A stretch of DNA of 12,484 bases from contig CAILTC010000508.1 of the NCBI GenBank assembly GCA_903837025.1, positions 1 to 12,484 of the forward strand, given 5' to 3'. The position numbers were made by a program, and so were the translations under genes. Positions 6,540-12,484 of this stretch are shown here, in pieces. The notes under the pieces were generated by a model, which saw nothing but the letters and a program-made list of their open reading frames with translations, was not told the DNA's origin and did not search any database. Each line of letters begins with the position of its first letter. Position 1 is the stretch's first letter. The stretch comes from an uncultured Bacteroidota bacterium. GTDB taxonomy: Bacteria > Bacteroidota > Bacteroidia > Flavobacteriales > Flavobacteriaceae.

Positions 6540-7706
6540 TTGAGTTTTATGAAATCACAATTCCTTATTGATCCAGCAATTACTTTTTTGAATCATGGTT
6601 CTTTTGGCGCTTGTCCAAAACCTATTTTCGAGGAATATCAACGTTTGCAATTGGAATTTGAAAACGAACCGGTTTATTTTTTCTTGAAAAAATCGAGAGA
6701 ATATTTAAAAATTGCCAGAGAACGATTGTCTAAATATGTAGGTTGTGAATCAGTCGATTTATTTTTTACTCCAAATCCAACATTTGCCATAAATACAATT
6801 ATGCGTAGTTTAGATTTAAAGGAAGGAGACGAAATTCTGACCACCAATCATGAATATGGCGCAATGGATAGAACTTGGAATTTTTATTGCAAGAAATCTG
6901 GAGCCCAATACATTCGTCAAAACATATCGCTTCCTGTGGTTTCGAAGGAACAAATCTTAGAAGAATTTTGGAGTGGTTATAGTTCGAAAACTAAGATTGT
7001 TTTCCTCAATCAAATTTCAAGTTGCACCGCTTTGATTTTTCCTGTAAAGGAAATTTGCGACAAAGCCCGTGAGTTGGGATTGATTACGATCATTGATGGT
7101 GCCCATGTTCCGGGGCAAATAGATTTAGATCTTACAGAATTGAATCCCGATTTTTATACCGGTACGCTTCATAAATGGATGTTGGCTCCCAAAGGAAGTT
7201 CTTTTCTATATGTGAAAAAGAGTTTTCAAGATAGGCTCGATCCTCTTGTTGTGGGTTGGGGCTACGAAAGTGTATCACCTGGCGAAAGTCAATTTCTAGA
7301 TTATCAAGAATTTCAGGGTACACGAGATACTTCAGCATTCTTGTGTACACCAAAAGTGATTGATTTTCTGGAAGAAAATAATTGGAAAGAAAAATCAAAG
7401 GAATGTCAAAAGATCGTTTTAGATAATTATCAGCGCTTTTGCGATTTACTTCACACGCAACCCATTTGCCCAATTAATTCAGCATTTTTAGGACAAATGG
7501 CAAGTATCCCAATTAACACTTCGAATCCTGTGGCATTGAAAGACTTACTTTTCGATACCTATAAAATCGAAATTCCGGTGATGCCTTTGAATGGAAGTTA
7601 CTTTTTGAGATATTCTATAAACGTCTATAATTCTCTGGAAGATTTAGATATTTTGTACAAAGCCCTGCAAGAAATCCTTTTGACAACCGATTTGATAATT
7701 GTATAA
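6540..7706 (+). CDS. Class V aminotransferase-fold PLP enzyme (isopenicillin N epimerase-like)
   Basis: A 388-residue cytoplasmic fold-type I PLP enzyme. Visible signatures are FLNHGSFGACP near the N-terminus (17-26), TTNHEYGAMDRTW (101-113), IIDGAHVPGQIDLDL (184-198), where Asp186 contacts the pyridine nitrogen, and TGTLHKWMLAPKG (207-219), where Lys212 forms the Schiff base. This HKW context is typical of the CefD/isopenicillin N epimerase-like and EgtE-like branch. The substrate cannot be told: no beta-lactam or ergothioneine genes are nearby, so CefD itself is unlikely. The length is normal and the frame intact. The start may be ATG 6540 or ATG 6549 (MKSQFLIDP); neither has a clear ribosome site. 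The stop codon lies in a small TAAGC-ATT-GCTTA hairpin (7704-7716). Confidence 0.87.
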   Translation: MSFMKSQFLIDPAITFLNHGSFGACPKPIFEEYQRLQLEFENEPVYFFLKKSREYLKIARERLSKYVGCESVDLFFTPNPTFAINTIMRSLDLKEGDEILTTNHEYGAMDRTWNFYCKKSGAQYIRQNISLPVVSKEQILEEFWSGYSSKTKIVFLNQISSCTALIFPVKEICDKARELGLITIIDGAHVPGQIDLDLTELNPDFYTGTLHKWMLAPKGSSFLYVKKSFQDRLDPLVVGWGYESVSPGESQFLDYQEFQGTRDTSAFLCTPKVIDFLEENNWKEKSKECQKIVLDNYQRFCDLLHTQPICPINSAFLGQMASIPINTSNPVALKDLLFDTYKIEIPVMPLNGSYFLRYSINVYNSLEDLDILYKALQEILLTTDLIIV

Positions 7707-7714
7707 GCATTGCT

Positions 7715-7797
7715 TAGCCCAGATAGGAACGGCATCCCACGTCATTGCGAGGCACGAAGCAATCTCGTGGATATAGTGGATAGCTGGAATAGCTCCA
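7715..7797 (+). repeat. Structured intergenic repeat element, copy 1
   Basis: The element fills the gap between two convergent genes. The 5' block is TAGCCCAGATAG (7715-7726), leading to GGCATCC. The central stem is AT, bulged C7736, CCACG (7737-7741) pairing with CGTGG (7766-7770), then AT. Inside is a second stem ATTGC (7744-7748) / GCAAT (7759-7763). The 3' block is GGATAGCTGGAATAGCTCC (7778-7796), in which TGGA and TCCA can pair. A related copy lies inverted at 12294-12373 with the same block order, the same bulged C and different stem arms. From memory, sequences of this form recur between genes in Flavobacterium; I could not search. It may also help end transcription from one or both sides. 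Confidence 0.72.
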
Positions 7798-7802
7798 TAA
7801 AA

Positions 7803-8345
7803 TCACCAGCTTTTTCTTTTCTCCAACGCTGTAATATGGGCAAGATGATGGTTACCGTGCCAAGCATAAGTCCCTATGATTTCTTCGATTTTGAATTCTT
7901 TTGAATGTTCAGGATGTATAAATGATTTTTTCAAGTCTTGGTTAGATAAATTTTTCATTAAATAAGCCAAACGAAAATGCAAGCCTTCAAGTAATAACAG
8001 CGTTGGCGCAATGGGCATGGTTAAATTATCAGGTGATTCTCCCCAACGATCTTCATGGTAGTATTTTATAATTGGATTTTGCTCGGTCAACGCCCATTTA
8101 ATCCGGACAAAACAATTGATATGACTATCAGCGCAATGATGAATTACTTGGCGAATCGTCCAGCCACCATCGCGATAAGGAGTGTCGAGTTGTTCGTCGG
8201 TAAGATGCAAAACTTCGCTTTTTAACCTTTCTGGGAAAGTCGCTATTTCATTGATTTTTTCTCGAATATATTCATCCGAATAATTGTCGGGAGCAATGAA
8301 TTTCCCAATTGGATACTTTGATTTTTCTAATTCTGAATTTTCCAT
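7803..8345 (-). CDS. YfiT/DinB-superfamily thiol transferase (putative metal-dependent hydrolase)
   Basis: A 180-residue cytoplasmic four-helix-bundle protein of the DinB/YfiT group. Key features are YRDGGWTIRQVIHHCADSH (57-75) and YAWHGNHHLAHI (160-171). The predicted metal ligands are His70, His163 and His167. The 93-residue and 4-residue spacing equals that of His67, His160 and His164 in B. subtilis YfiT (178 residues), a metal-dependent bacillithiol S-transferase. Some Flavobacteriaceae make bacillithiol, so a thiol-conjugation role is reasonable but inferred. The start is ATG at 8345 (MENSELEKSKYP); the longer frame to 8384 would overlap the methyltransferase gene and adds an untypical MIIWLGFRYKIKI. 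The gap to the upstream gene is 10 bp, so they are probably one operon. Confidence 0.88.
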   Translation of the reverse strand: MENSELEKSKYPIGKFIAPDNYSDEYIREKINEIATFPERLKSEVLHLTDEQLDTPYRDGGWTIRQVIHHCADSHINCFVRIKWALTEQNPIIKYYHEDRWGESPDNLTMPIAPTLLLLEGLHFRLAYLMKNLSNQDLKKSFIHPEHSKEFKIEEIIGTYAWHGNHHLAHITALEKRKSW

Positions 8346-8355
8346 AATTTTAATT

Positions 8356-9063
8356 TTATATCGAAAGCCTAGCCAAATAATCATAATGTTCCCCTTCGAG
8401 AATCATTTCGCATTGTAATCCATTGGCGAAAGCCGCATTTTGCAGCGTATTATAATCAAGATAAAGCCAAGGGAAACTGGCTTCGCTTTCATTTTTATAA
8501 GAAACAGTAAAAGTCAATTCGCCATAATAACCCGATCCTGGGATCCACTTTCCGCCATCTTCGTCATCATCAAACATATAAATAATATCGGAAGAATCAA
8601 TGAGGATTTGACCATTCGGGTTTAAGAGACTTTTTAGCTTTTGTAAATATTTAGGTGTTTCCTTCAATGTGCCAAAAATTCCTGTGCCATTCATCAGCAA
8701 TAAAATAGTGTCGAATTTTTCTGACGCATCTAAATCTAGAATATCTTGGATCTTAGTGTTTTTCAAGCCTCGAAGGGTACAAGCTTCAATTGCATTTGCA
8801 GAAATATCGATAGAAAGTACGTCTAAATTCCTGTCATTTTCTAAAGTCAAACTATGACTACCCGCTCCACAGCCTACATCGAGAACTTTACCTTTCGATA
8901 ATTGCAAAGCCTTTTGTTCCAATTTTGGCATTTCGGCATAAGAACGAAAAAGATAAGCAACACTCATTTCGTCAGCTTCAGAAATACAAGTTTCGGTAAT
9001 TAAATCTTCGGGAGAATTATTAGTTTGAAAATCGAGGATGGCTTTTCCGAATAAGTCTTTCAT
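8356..9063 (-). CDS. Class I SAM-dependent methyltransferase
   Basis: A 235-residue cytoplasmic protein with a Rossmann-like methyltransferase core. Motif I is KVLDVGCGAGSHS (59-71). The acidic residue after beta 2 is Asp86 (VLSIDISANAIEAC), and a motif II/III region follows with FDTILLLMNGTGIF, then LLNPNGQILIDSSD. The C-terminal third (DDDEDGGKWIPGSGYYGELTFTVSY) is probably the substrate cap. The substrate is unknown. I chose ATG 9063 (MKDLFGKAIL) because the frame upstream to 9213 runs through the divergent ykgJ-like gene start and reads as low-complexity sequence. It is the first gene of a two-gene - strand unit with the YfiT-like gene, and divergent to the gene at 9155. Confidence 0.88.
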   Translation of the reverse strand: MKDLFGKAILDFQTNNSPEDLITETCISEADEMSVAYLFRSYAEMPKLEQKALQLSKGKVLDVGCGAGSHSLTLENDRNLDVLSIDISANAIEACTLRGLKNTKIQDILDLDASEKFDTILLLMNGTGIFGTLKETPKYLQKLKSLLNPNGQILIDSSDIIYMFDDDEDGGKWIPGSGYYGELTFTVSYKNESEASFPWLYLDYNTLQNAAFANGLQCEMILEGEHYDYLARLSI

Positions 9064-9080
9064 TACAGTTGATGCGTTAA

Positions 9081-9114
9081 TTTGGTTAATTGTTGTTTGT
9101 TTTAAGTATTTTCG
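9081..9114 (+). promoter_or_regulatory. Possible promoter of the YkgJ-type gene in the divergent gap
   Basis: TTTG at 9081-9084 and TATTTTCG at 9107-9114, spacer 22 bases, resemble the Bacteroidota -33/-7 pair with one mismatch in the -7 box. The ATG is at 9155. The 91-bp gap 9064-9154 must also hold the start region for the - strand methyltransferase gene, for which I see no clear box. Confidence 0.35.
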
Positions 9115-9154
9115 CAGAACGTTTTGTTGATTAAACGAATAAACAAATTCACGA

Positions 9155-9652
9155 ATGAACAGTATTCTAAACAATCTTGCTAAAGAAGCCAAAGATAAGC
9201 ATATCGAAAACAAAAAGTATTTTGATAAGCTTAAAAAAAAGCAACCTAAAAACTTGGATTACGTGATGCAGGAATTGCATGACGCCGAATTCAAAAAAAC
9301 GGATTGTCTTCAATGTGCCAATTGTTGCAAAACGACAGGGCCTTTGTTTACTTCTGCCGATATTGAACGTGTTTCTAAGTATTTGAGACAAAAACCGCAA
9401 CAATTCATTGAACAGTATTTGCGGATCGACGAGGACAAAGATTATGTGTTGCAAAGTGTTCCTTGTACTTTTCTAGATAGCGATAACACTTGTTTTATTT
9501 ATGATGTTCGTCCAAAAGCATGTCGCGAATTTCCCCATACCGATAGAAAAAAGTTTCAGCAAATTTCGGATTTAACATTGCAAAATGTAGCAATTTGTCC
9601 TGCAGCTTTCAATATTGTTGAAGAAATGAAAAAGAAAATGCCTCTAGTTTAA
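9155..9652 (+). CDS. YkgJ-family cysteine cluster protein (metal-binding)
   Basis: A 165-residue cytoplasmic protein with the zinc- or iron-chelating cysteine-cluster domain. After a Lys-rich helical N-terminus (1-50), CLQCANCCKTTGPLF places Cys51, Cys54, Cys57 and Cys58. Cys104 (VPCTFLD), Cys113 (DNTCFIYDVRP), Cys123 (RPKACREFP) and Cys148 (AICPAA) follow, giving all eight conserved cysteines in the family order CxxCxxCC-C-C-C-C. The CxIYxxRPxxCRxFP motif is the strongest family mark. The metal and function are not settled for most members; some relatives act on protein modification. There is no signal peptide. It starts divergently, 91 bp from the methyltransferase gene. The 3' side is a repeat-rich gap. 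Confidence 0.87.
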   Translation: MNSILNNLAKEAKDKHIENKKYFDKLKKKQPKNLDYVMQELHDAEFKKTDCLQCANCCKTTGPLFTSADIERVSKYLRQKPQQFIEQYLRIDEDKDYVLQSVPCTFLDSDNTCFIYDVRPKACREFPHTDRKKFQQISDLTLQNVAICPAAFNIVEEMKKKMPLV

Positions 9653-9670
9653 TAACCCATTTTAAAATTT

Positions 9671-9700
9671 TGAATCTGCGCAAATCTGTGAGATCTGTGT
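9671..9700 (+). repeat. Triple ATCTGYG motif, possible remnant of a dispersed repeat
   Basis: ATCTGCG (9674-9680), ATCTGTG (9684-9690) and ATCTGTG (9693-9699) occur with steps of 10 and 9 bases in the gap after the YkgJ-type gene. The motif is unlike the neighbouring coding DNA. From memory, similar ATCTGYG arrays recur between genes in Bacteroidota genomes, but I could not check copy number. Confidence 0.4.
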
Positions 9701-9760
9701 TAGATTTTATCCGTAAGAAGTAGATAAGTTTCGATGGGCAATCACATATCCAGTATCTGC

Positions 9761-9792
9761 TACCTCTCCTTTGGAGAGGGGCGGGGTGAGGA
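9761..9792 (+). repeat. Perfect 7-bp hairpin with GC-rich tail, abutting the namZ stop codon
   Basis: CCTCTCC (9763-9769), loop TTT, GGAGAGG (9773-9779), then a GC-rich tail GGCGGGGTGAGGAT up to 9792. The next three bases are the stop codon of the - strand NamZ gene (TGA at 9795-9793). The GC-rich composition is out of place in this AT-rich window. Hairpins of the form CTCTCC-TTT-GGAGAG plus GGGGTGAGG are, from memory, a common intergenic repeat in this phylum. It may serve as an end signal between the convergent YkgJ-type and NamZ genes. Confidence 0.55.
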
Positions 9793-11022
9793 TCAATATA
9801 TCAAATACTTTTTTCTCCTTTCTTTGAACTCTTCCAATCCTTTCTTCCAGCTTTTTCGAATCTCATCTTCCGACGTTCCAGCTTCTATTTGTTGTTGCAA
9901 TTTATTAGTTCCTGTGAGTTTTGTAAAAAACGGATTAAAGAATTTGCTTTTATCCGTGGTTTCCTTATAAGCTTTCAACAACCATTTCAATTCCAATAGA
10001 TTTACTTTGGCAACAGCCGACAAATCTTCGCCATAACAAATCTGGTCTTTGTATAAAGGTTCTTTTGATCCAAAATTAGGCTTTGGTACAAAACTAAAAT
10101 CACTTTTTGGTAAAAACGGAGAACCGTATATTTGAAATTGCTTTTCGGTACCACGACCTACGCTCACATTGGTTCCTTCAAAAAGACATAAACTACCATA
10201 GAGTTTGATGGCTTGATCATTGGGCAAGTTCGGTGATGGTTTTATAGGTAAACTATAACTCATTTTTCGGTTGTAATTCATGCAAGGAATAACCGTCAAC
10301 TTACAACGTGCACCATTTTTCAACCATTTCTCTCCATTTATCATTTGACCATATTCGCCAATTGTCATTCCGTACAATACGGGAACGGGATGCATTCCTA
10401 CAAAACTTGTAAATTCCTTTTCGAGAATTGGACCATCAACTATATTTCCATTCGGATTAGGTCTGTCTAAAATAATAAGTGGAATGTTGTTTTCGGCGCA
10501 AGCTTCCATTACATAATGAAGCGTAGATAAATAGGTGTAAAACCGAACGCCAACATCCTGTAAATCGAAAACTAGGATGTCAATTCCAATTAATTGTTCT
10601 GATTTTGGTTTTTTGTTGTCACCATAAAGCGAAATAATAGGTAAACCAGTTTTGGGATCTTTGCCATCAATTACATGTTCGCCAGCATCGGCAGTTCCTC
10701 GAAAACCATGTTCGGGTGCGAAAATGGTTTTAATTTTGCAGTTTTTCGATAGTAAGAAATCAACCAAATGAGTTTTATCGGATAGAATTCCGGTTTGATT
10801 TGTTACAACTCCTATTTTCTTATTTTTCAATAATGGCAAATAGGATTCAATATTATCAGCACCTGCTTTTATTTCTGTAGCATTATGAATCATTATCTTT
10901 TTGGCGGGTTCTTTTTTATTGGCCAAACTTCCATGAGAGACGATTAATATAACTAAGAATAAAAACGTATTTTTGACCCTGACGAAATCGAACAATCGAA
11001 GTAAAACAGAATTAGATACCAT
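9793..11022 (-). CDS. namZ: Exo-beta-N-acetylmuramidase NamZ (DUF1343, GH171)
   Basis: A 409-residue exported enzyme of the NamZ/YbbC family, which removes terminal MurNAc from the non-reducing end of peptidoglycan fragments during wall recycling. The N-terminus has a basic region to residue 17, a hydrophobic core (about 19-30, FLFLVILIV) and probable cleavage after SLA34. Family blocks are KKIGVVTNQTGI (68-79), FAPEHGFRGTADAGE (101-115, with Glu104 in the likely catalytic EHGF motif), FDLQDVGVRFYTY (152-164) and DRPNPNG (186-192), then SLCLFEGTNVSVGRGTE further on. The frame is intact and of normal length. ATG 11022 is the only usable start before the signal core. It begins 6 bp from the divergent permease gene. 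A GC-rich hairpin repeat abuts its stop. Confidence 0.92.
   Translation of the reverse strand: MVSNSVLLRLFDFVRVKNTFLFLVILIVSHGSLANKKEPAKKIMIHNATEIKAGADNIESYLPLLKNKKIGVVTNQTGILSDKTHLVDFLLSKNCKIKTIFAPEHGFRGTADAGEHVIDGKDPKTGLPIISLYGDNKKPKSEQLIGIDILVFDLQDVGVRFYTYLSTLHYVMEACAENNIPLIILDRPNPNGNIVDGPILEKEFTSFVGMHPVPVLYGMTIGEYGQMINGEKWLKNGARCKLTVIPCMNYNRKMSYSLPIKPSPNLPNDQAIKLYGSLCLFEGTNVSVGRGTEKQFQIYGSPFLPKSDFSFVPKPNFGSKEPLYKDQICYGEDLSAVAKVNLLELKWLLKAYKETTDKSKFFNPFFTKLTGTNKLQQQIEAGTSEDEIRKSWKKGLEEFKERRKKYLIY
10968..10975 (+). promoter_or_regulatory. Possible -7 box for the permease gene, inside the namZ signal-peptide codons
   Basis: TATTTTTG matches TAnnTTTG exactly, 53 bases before the TTG start at 11029. 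No good TTTG -33 box is seen at 17-23 bases upstream, so this is tentative. Because the two genes start only 6 bp apart, each promoter must lie within the other gene, which makes this placement reasonable. Confidence 0.35.
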
Positions 11023-11028
11023 ATCAAA

Positions 11029-12264
11029 TTGAATTTAGAATATTTCATAGCCAAACGACTCATAACAGCAAAGGATTATAAAAGTAGTATTTCCGCGCCA
11101 ATTATAAAAATTGCAATTTCGGCAATTGCCATTGGTATGATTATGATGATAGTTTCAGTAGCTACAGGTATTGGGCTGCAACAAAAAATCCGAGACAAAG
11201 TGTCAGCTTTCAATGGGCATATTGTTATTTCTAATTATGACAACAATCAATCCGAAGTTACCCTAGTTCCTATTTCTAAAAAACAAAATTTTTATCCAAA
11301 ATTCACTTCAGTTCCTGCAGTAAGTCACATTCAAGCCATTGCAAGCAAAGCTGGAATTATTAGAACCGAAACCGCTTTCGAAGGAATAATACTAAAAGGA
11401 GTTGGCGCAGATTATAAATGGGATAATATAAAGGAGTACCTCGTTTCAGGCAAATTGCCTGATTTTTCTAAAACCCTCAATCAAGAAGTACTGATTTCTC
11501 AGTTTCTTGCCAATAGACTCAATCTAAAAGTGGGCGATTCTTTCAATACTTTCTTCATCAAAGAAAATCAAGGGCAATTACCCAACATACGAAGATTCAA
11601 AATTATCGGAATTTTCAACTCTGGATTTCAACAGTTCGATGCCACCTATATAATAGGAGATATTCGCCATATTCAGCGTATGAATAAATGGAGTCCAGAT
11701 CAAGTAGGAGCATTTGAAGTTTTTGTAAATGATTTTACCAATATCAAAAATAGCGGTAATCAAGTGTACCAACAAACCTCTTCCACTTTAGATACCAAAA
11801 CCATAATCGAAAAATACAGTTATATCTTTGAGTGGCTAAAACTCTTCGATTTCAATATCATCATCATATTAGTAGTCATGATTCTAGTAGCCACCATCAA
11901 TATGGTTGTTGCTTTATTAGTACTCATTCTCGAGCGCACCCAAATGATCGGAATTCTCAAGGCCTTAGGAGCTAATAATTGGTCGATAAGAAAAATATTT
12001 CTCTATAATGCTTTCTATCTTATCATCAGAGGATTGTTTTGGGGAAATATAATCGGTATTTCTTTACTGCTGCTTCAGCAATATTTTGGTATCATCCAAC
12101 TCAATCCCGAGAATTATTATGTCAACCAAGCGCCAGTCTATCTTAATTGGGGATACATCTTGCTCTTAAATCTACTAACAATAACCGTTTGTTTTCTGGT
12201 TTTATTGATCCCGTCCTATATAATAACGAAAATTTCACCCGTAAAAGCCATTCGCTTCGAGTAG
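11029..12264 (+). CDS. ABC transporter permease of the FtsX/LolC-LolE type
   Basis: A 411-residue inner-membrane protein. One helix lies near the N-terminus (about 23-48), followed by a large periplasmic MacB-PCD-type domain (about 50-270) and three C-terminal helices (about 276-300, 327-349, 375-396). The coupling-helix segment LERTQMIGILKALGA (301-315) follows the second helix, and the tail PVKAIRFE is usual for the family. LolC/LolE proteins extract lipoproteins for delivery to the outer membrane, and this N-terminal pattern (EYFIAKRLITAK) fits that branch. No LolD ATPase gene is present. The start is TTG at 11029: the frame is closed upstream by TAA at 11002 with no ATG or GTG between, and MNLEYFIAKR is the expected N-terminus. 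Confidence 0.88.
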   Translation: MNLEYFIAKRLITAKDYKSSISAPIIKIAISAIAIGMIMMIVSVATGIGLQQKIRDKVSAFNGHIVISNYDNNQSEVTLVPISKKQNFYPKFTSVPAVSHIQAIASKAGIIRTETAFEGIILKGVGADYKWDNIKEYLVSGKLPDFSKTLNQEVLISQFLANRLNLKVGDSFNTFFIKENQGQLPNIRRFKIIGIFNSGFQQFDATYIIGDIRHIQRMNKWSPDQVGAFEVFVNDFTNIKNSGNQVYQQTSSTLDTKTIIEKYSYIFEWLKLFDFNIIIILVVMILVATINMVVALLVLILERTQMIGILKALGANNWSIRKIFLYNAFYLIIRGLFWGNIIGISLLLLQQYFGIIQLNPENYYVNQAPVYLNWGYILLLNLLTITVCFLVLLIPSYIITKISPVKAIRFE

Positions 12265-12293
12265 ATATATAAATTGGCAGGACTATTTTTTTC

Positions 12294-12373
12294 AGGAGCT
12301 TTTTCCTGCTATCCGTTTCAATCTCTTGTTCCGCTATCGCTCCACAAGAGGATTTCCACTACTATCAGGGCTA
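12294..12373 (-). repeat. Structured intergenic repeat element, copy 2 (inverted)
   Basis: Read on the - strand, the order matches copy 1 (7715-7797). The 5' block is TAGCCCTGATAG (12373-12362), leading to GGAAATCC. The central stem is AAT, bulged C (12351), CTCTTGT pairing with ACAAGAG (12350-12344 and 12329-12323), then ATT. The 3' block is GGATAGCAGGAAAAAGCTCC (12314-12295), in which CAGGA and TCCTG pair. The outer blocks agree closely with copy 1 while the stem arms are different sequences that still pair. The base pair closing the 3' mini-hairpin is T-A in copy 1 and A-T here, a compensatory change. It lies 30 bp after the permease stop and antisense to that transcript. Confidence 0.7.
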
Positions 12374-12380
12374 GGGCATT

Positions 12381-12411
12381 TGATTTTCGAATACACTATT
12401 TTCGAAAATCA
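12381..12411. other. Strong 11-bp hairpin after the permease gene
   Basis: TGATTTTCGAA (12381-12391) pairs perfectly with TTCGAAAATCA (12401-12411) around a 9-base loop. No T-run follows on the + strand, so it is not a textbook terminator for the permease gene, although it is the only strong hairpin on this side apart from the repeat. It lies only 7 bp outside copy 2 of the repeat element and may be part of a longer form of it. The remaining bases to the window end show a short TACTA-TTA-TAGTA hairpin (12466-12478) and no gene. Confidence 0.5.
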
Positions 12412-12484
12412 CAAATCATCTCGCTTATATATAGATTAGCCAATACGTTTACTTGATGTTTTTGCTACTATTATAGTATAAAAA

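Noticed and set aside
7715..7797. CRISPR-like unit or tRNA-like structure
   Set aside because: There are no regularly spaced direct repeats, and the stems do not form a cloverleaf with tRNA consensus bases; the second copy is 4.5 kb away and inverted.
7710..7904. Open frame of 64 codons on the + strand
   Set aside because: It runs through the repeat element and then antisense through the end of the YfiT-like gene; no family features.
8346..8384. N-terminal extension of the YfiT-like protein
   Set aside because: It overlaps the methyltransferase 3' end, and MENSELEKSKYP gives the usual family length of about 180 residues.
9064..9213. N-terminal extension of the methyltransferase to 9213
   Set aside because: It would overlap the start of the divergent YkgJ-type gene and cross the shared promoter gap; the extra 50 residues do not look like methyltransferase sequence.
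9734..9970. Open frame of 78 codons on the + strand
   Set aside because: It covers the GC-rich repeat and then the antisense strand of namZ; Ser/Leu-rich shadow without family features.
12274..12456. Open frame of 60 codons on the + strand after the permease gene
   Set aside because: It lies entirely over repeat copy 2 and the adjoining hairpins; structured non-coding DNA explains it better.

Overview
This AT-rich window looks chromosomal and comes from a member of the Bacteroidota, most likely Flavobacteriaceae (Flavobacterium or a close relative). The reasons are the gene order exbD-exbD-tonB-small membrane protein-PstS-like lipoprotein-TPR protein, promoter-like boxes of the Bacteroidota type (TTTG then TAnnTTTG) instead of TTGACA/TATAAT, AT-rich leaders without strong Shine-Dalgarno sequences, and the protein families themselves. 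No phage, plasmid, CRISPR, tRNA or rRNA gene is visible.

Layout. (1) 1-4496, + strand: the 3' part of a TonB energy-transduction operon. It holds the end of a first ExbD, a second ExbD, TonB, a 76-residue two-helix membrane protein, a PstS-like phosphate-binding lipoprotein and a large exported TPR protein. It closes with a clear intrinsic terminator at 4513-4549. (2) 4596-5281: queE, a radical-SAM enzyme of 7-deazaguanine (queuosine) synthesis, with its own promoter. (3) 5266-6515: a DUF2059 secreted protein and an exported protein made of two tandem TonB C-terminal domains. (4) 6540-7706: a class V PLP enzyme. (5) 7803-9063, - strand: a YfiT/DinB-type thiol transferase and a SAM methyltransferase. 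(6) 9155-9652, + strand: a YkgJ-type eight-cysteine metal-binding protein. (7) 9793-11022, - strand: a NamZ/DUF1343 exo-N-acetylmuramidase. (8) 11029-12264, + strand, starting 6 bp from namZ with a TTG codon: an FtsX/LolE-type ABC permease.

How they work together. The first block couples the proton gradient to outer-membrane transport. The extra periplasmic parts (phosphate-binding protein, TPR protein, and nearby a free double TonB-C protein) suggest a larger machine than the ExbBD-TonB minimum. The rest are housekeeping enzymes of tRNA modification, thiol detoxification, peptidoglycan recycling and lipoprotein export.

The least explained material is non-coding. Two intergenic gaps (7715-7797 and, inverted, 12294-12373) carry diverged copies of one roughly 80-bp structured element. 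Both copies have conserved outer blocks, a central stem with quite different arm sequences but the same bulged C, and a 3' mini-hairpin with a compensatory base-pair change. A third gap (9671-9792) carries two other repeat-like motifs. In all three cases the repeats lie at gene 3' ends and not in the divergent promoter gaps. Two perfect stem-loops also bracket the tonB cistron.
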